Positions 19,095 to 20,366 of a stretch of 20,366 bases of DNA are shown in pieces. Source of the DNA: a virus; IMG/VR virus record IMGVR_UViG_3300017510_000020, positions 1-20,366 of that record. One strand, written 5' to 3'. The number at the start of each line of letters is the position of its first letter. The first letter of the stretch is position 1. The notes below the pieces were generated by a model. It was not told the origin of the DNA, searched no databases, and saw only the letters and a program-made list of their open reading frames with translations. A program made the translations under genes and the position numbers.

Positions 19095-19274
19095 AGAAAC
19101 TTGGCTGTCTGGTCCGTCCGCCGGGATGAAGTATTCGCAATCAACCGGGTCAGGCGCGATGATGGAAACGCGGTGACAGCCCCTAGCCTCTCTATCGATG
19201 TGGCGCAGACATTGGTCTGCTTTGGGGCAGTAATCTCCGGTGCCGCATCGAGCCATGTCACAGCATAGGCGCAT
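19089..19274 (-). CDS. Cys-rich small protein (61 aa), probable metal-binding
   Basis: ATG 19274 overlaps the stop of the membrane protein gene (TGATG). The first half is dense in cysteine: MRLCCDMARCGTGDYCPKAD, then QCLRHIDREARGCHRV, and a later DCEYFIPADG. Seven Cys and two His in 61 residues, with C-x4-C, C-x5-C and C-x5-C spacing and a closing D-C-E-Y-F-I, look like a small zinc-binding fold similar to others in phage accessory regions. No known family is certain. A longer reading in the same frame up to 19478 is not the gene, because 19274-19450 is better explained by the two-helix membrane protein in another frame. Confidence 0.65.
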   Translation of the reverse strand: MRLCCDMARCGTGDYCPKADQCLRHIDREARGCHRVSIIAPDPVDCEYFIPADGPDSQVSS

Positions 19275-19450
19275 CACGTCGTCACCACCAGCAGCATGGA
19301 CAGCAGCCCGAGGGCTATCGCGGCGAGGTAGTAGCCGCCGGCCTCGGACTCCTTGTCCAGCGCGGTCTTGTAGCCGCCCAGCGACGCCGCGAGCAGCGCG
19401 AGCGCCTGCATAGTAAGCACCGCGACCCATATCACGAGCGATTCCATCAT
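19274..19450 (-). CDS. Two-helix small membrane protein (58 aa)
   Basis: ATG 19450 follows a strong GGGAGG, and the frame runs to TGA 19274-19276. The protein MMESLVIWVAVLTMQALALL-AASLGGYKTALDKESEAGGY then YLAAIALGLLSMLLVV has two transmembrane helices (about 5-24 and 40-56) joined by a charged loop (KTALDKESE). The upstream stop overlaps the start (ATGA) and its own stop overlaps the next start (TGATG), so it is firmly part of the coupled operon. Two-helix proteins of this size can be holins, antiholins or small host-membrane effectors; placement on the minus block away from the endolysin argues against being the main holin. Codon bias and overlap structure make it clearly coding. Confidence 0.75.
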   Translation of the reverse strand: MMESLVIWVAVLTMQALALLAASLGGYKTALDKESEAGGYYLAAIALGLLSMLLVVTT

Positions 19451-19632
19451 TTCCCTCCCTCCCCAACGGGGTGGTCAATCATCCATTTGAGCGCCTGCCA
19501 AACGACCTGATGCGCGCGCTTTTCCGCGTCGTATTCATCATCCTCCACAATGTCGGCCAGGTCTGCCATGAGATCAGCAGGCAGCGGGCCGTTGAGCCAG
19601 CGCCGTGCGTGGTCCGCTATCTTATCGCTCAT
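19447..19632 (-). CDS. Hypothetical acidic helical protein (61 aa)
   Basis: ATG 19632 has GGGAGA upstream at suitable spacing. The protein MSDKIADHARRWLNGPLPAD then LMADLADIVEDDEYDAEKRA, HQVVWQALKWMIDHPVGEGGK is mainly helical with an acidic middle (VEDDEYDAE) and a Trp-containing helix near the end. It overlaps the membrane protein start as ATGA and follows the Cys-containing protein after 11 bases. No family is recognised. Small proteins with this charge pattern are frequent in early/accessory phage operons. Confidence 0.6.
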   Translation of the reverse strand: MSDKIADHARRWLNGPLPADLMADLADIVEDDEYDAEKRAHQVVWQALKWMIDHPVGEGGK

Positions 19633-19643
19633 TTGTAGTCTCC

Positions 19644-19955
19644 CTAGTCTTGGCGCAGGGCGGTGCCCCAGATAGCGACGCAGGTTTCCGGGTCCACAGC
19701 GGCGATGTGTTCGCGGTCCTCTCGTTCCATGTCACACACTCGCGGCATCCCGTCTTCGAGGTCAGGCCAGTCAAGTTCGGCAGCGACGATCTGCGACGCC
19801 CTCTCGCAGTGCAGGTGAGAGCGCCAGACGCTGAATCCGTCGATCGTATTCGTCTGATAATAGTATCGCTCGCCCACGCAGATCGGCCCCATACAACTAT
19901 CGCAGGTGTACCCCTTGCGGGCGACGGGGTGGCGCTCGGAAAGAATGACAGCCAT
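19644..19955 (-). CDS. Zinc-finger-like small protein (103 aa)
   Basis: ATG 19955 overlaps the stop of the upstream gene (TGATG) and lies after GGGGAG. Residues 15-52 hold a treble-clef-like pattern: GYTCDSCMGPICVGERYYYQ, then SHLHCERA about 24 residues later, i.e. C-x2-C ... H-x-H-C. I recall this layout, with a G-x-x-Y strand after the first CxxC and a late H-x-C, in many phage HNH-like or zinc-ribbon accessory proteins. The C-terminal half (IVAAELDWPDLEDG, VCDMEREDREHIAAVDPETC) is acidic and lacks an HNH catalytic pair that I can see, so nuclease activity is unlikely. It ends GTALRQD, like the neighbour's ending. Confidence 0.65.
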   Translation of the reverse strand: MAVILSERHPVARKGYTCDSCMGPICVGERYYYQTNTIDGFSVWRSHLHCERASQIVAAELDWPDLEDGMPRVCDMEREDREHIAAVDPETCVAIWGTALRQD

Positions 19956-19982
19956 CACTCCCCTCCCTCGTCTTGGCGCAGG
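19647..19982. repeat. Short direct repeat at the ends of two neighbouring genes
   Basis: GTCTTGGCGCAGG occurs at 19647-19659 and again at 19970-19982, and the match continues with 18 of 20 bases equal. The first copy encodes (on the minus strand) the final LRQD of the zinc-finger-like protein; the second encodes LRQD near the end of the coiled-coil protein, five codons before its stop. It looks like a small duplication or recombination scar, or a chance C-terminal similarity. Confidence 0.55.
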
Positions 19983-20359
19983 ACGGCGCGGGAGCGACGA
20001 ATCTCGGAGGCGATACCTGCTTGAGCGCGGTCCATCAGGCGTTTCAGAGCTTCATCGCTGGGGCTGTTCATGTCCAGATCACCAAGCTTGTCTTCCAGCA
20101 GTTCGAGGATATCGCCCGCCCATGCCGCATATACATTTGCAATATCGTGGTATTCATCCCGCTTGGCCTCCGCCTTTTCGGCGCGCTCGCGCCAGCTAAT
20201 GCGCTCACCCTCAACCCACGCTAGGCGATCCAGCAATTCGCGCTTGCGCTGGCGCAGGGCGTCACGCTCGGCGGTCAGTTCTTGAATGGCTTGCCACGCG
20301 CCACACGGGTTTTGCTCAACATCACGCTGCGTATTAAACCCCTCGTCGTAGTCACTCAT
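19955..20359 (-). CDS. Coiled-coil accessory protein (134 aa)
   Basis: ATG 20359 lies seven bases from the window edge, so its binding site is only partly visible (GAAGTAA). The first 20 residues (MSDYDEGFNTQRDVEQNPCG) are followed by a long heptad-rich helix from about 25 to 75 (IQELTAERDALRQRKRELLD, RLAWVEGERISWRERAEKAE, AKRDEYHDIANVY). The C-terminal part has another acidic helix (GDILELLEDKLGDLD) and a final basic one. Proteins of this shape, sometimes called Ea22-like, are frequent in phage accessory operons; the family name is only a possibility. It is the first gene of the minus-strand chain seen here, though the transcript may start further upstream. Confidence 0.7.
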   Translation of the reverse strand: MSDYDEGFNTQRDVEQNPCGAWQAIQELTAERDALRQRKRELLDRLAWVEGERISWRERAEKAEAKRDEYHDIANVYAAWAGDILELLEDKLGDLDMNSPSDEALKRLMDRAQAGIASEIRRSRAVLRQDEGGE

Positions 20360-20366
20360 TTACTTC

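Noticed and set aside
1-20366. tRNA genes, attachment sites, insertion sequences
   Set aside because: I saw no cloverleaf-like sequence, no transposase and no integrase-linked repeat in the window by eye; a tRNA scan would settle the first.

Overview
The window is part of a tailed-phage (siphovirus) genome, or a prophage of one. The gene order is head closure, tail completion, tail terminator, tail tube, frameshifted chaperone pair, tape measure, distal tail, hub, tail peptidase, tip fibre, lysis cassette. The tail-tip set resembles the arrangement in phages and gene transfer agents of Alphaproteobacteria, so I infer an alphaproteobacterial host. That rests on family resemblance and moderately high GC (about 55-58% outside two AT-richer patches); nothing here names a species. 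No integrase, terminase, portal, capsid or replication gene is inside the window.

Layout. (1) 1-4942, plus strand: neck and tail-tube genes. They begin with a head-closure domain carrying about 24 tandem 23-residue repeats, and end with a tail assembly chaperone pair joined by a -1 frameshift at TTTTTTG. (2) 4935-13620, plus: tape measure, distal-tail protein, hub protein, NlpC/P60-like peptidase, a 1265-residue tail-tip protein (J-like hub, FnIII-like domains, about 37 decapeptide repeats, C-terminal knob) and a tail-fibre assembly chaperone. (3) 13656-15005, plus: lysis cassette with a coiled-coil membrane protein, a membrane-anchored peptidase endolysin, an inner-membrane spanin with an embedded outer-membrane lipoprotein spanin, and a small Cys-containing protein. 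(4) 15005-16108, plus: a metallophosphoesterase with an N-terminal helix-turn-helix. (5) 16100-17477: a two-gene minus-strand pair, then a divergent plus-strand pair (59-residue HTH protein and an NPPW methyltransferase). (6) 17474-20359, minus: ten short, tightly coupled accessory genes, including a SleB-type cell-wall hydrolase, a two-helix membrane protein and two Cys-rich proteins.

The plus-strand genes run almost without gaps, mostly with ATGA, TGATG or TAATG junctions, so the block is probably one late transcript with translational coupling. The neck protein, tape measure and tip fibre each have their own periodic repeat (69, 126, and 30 nt nested in 180 nt), so three parts along the particle axis could change length by repeat gain or loss. 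Peptidoglycan cleavage is covered by three separate proteins: tail peptidase, endolysin and SleB hydrolase. The two convergent gene ends overlap with no visible terminator between them.
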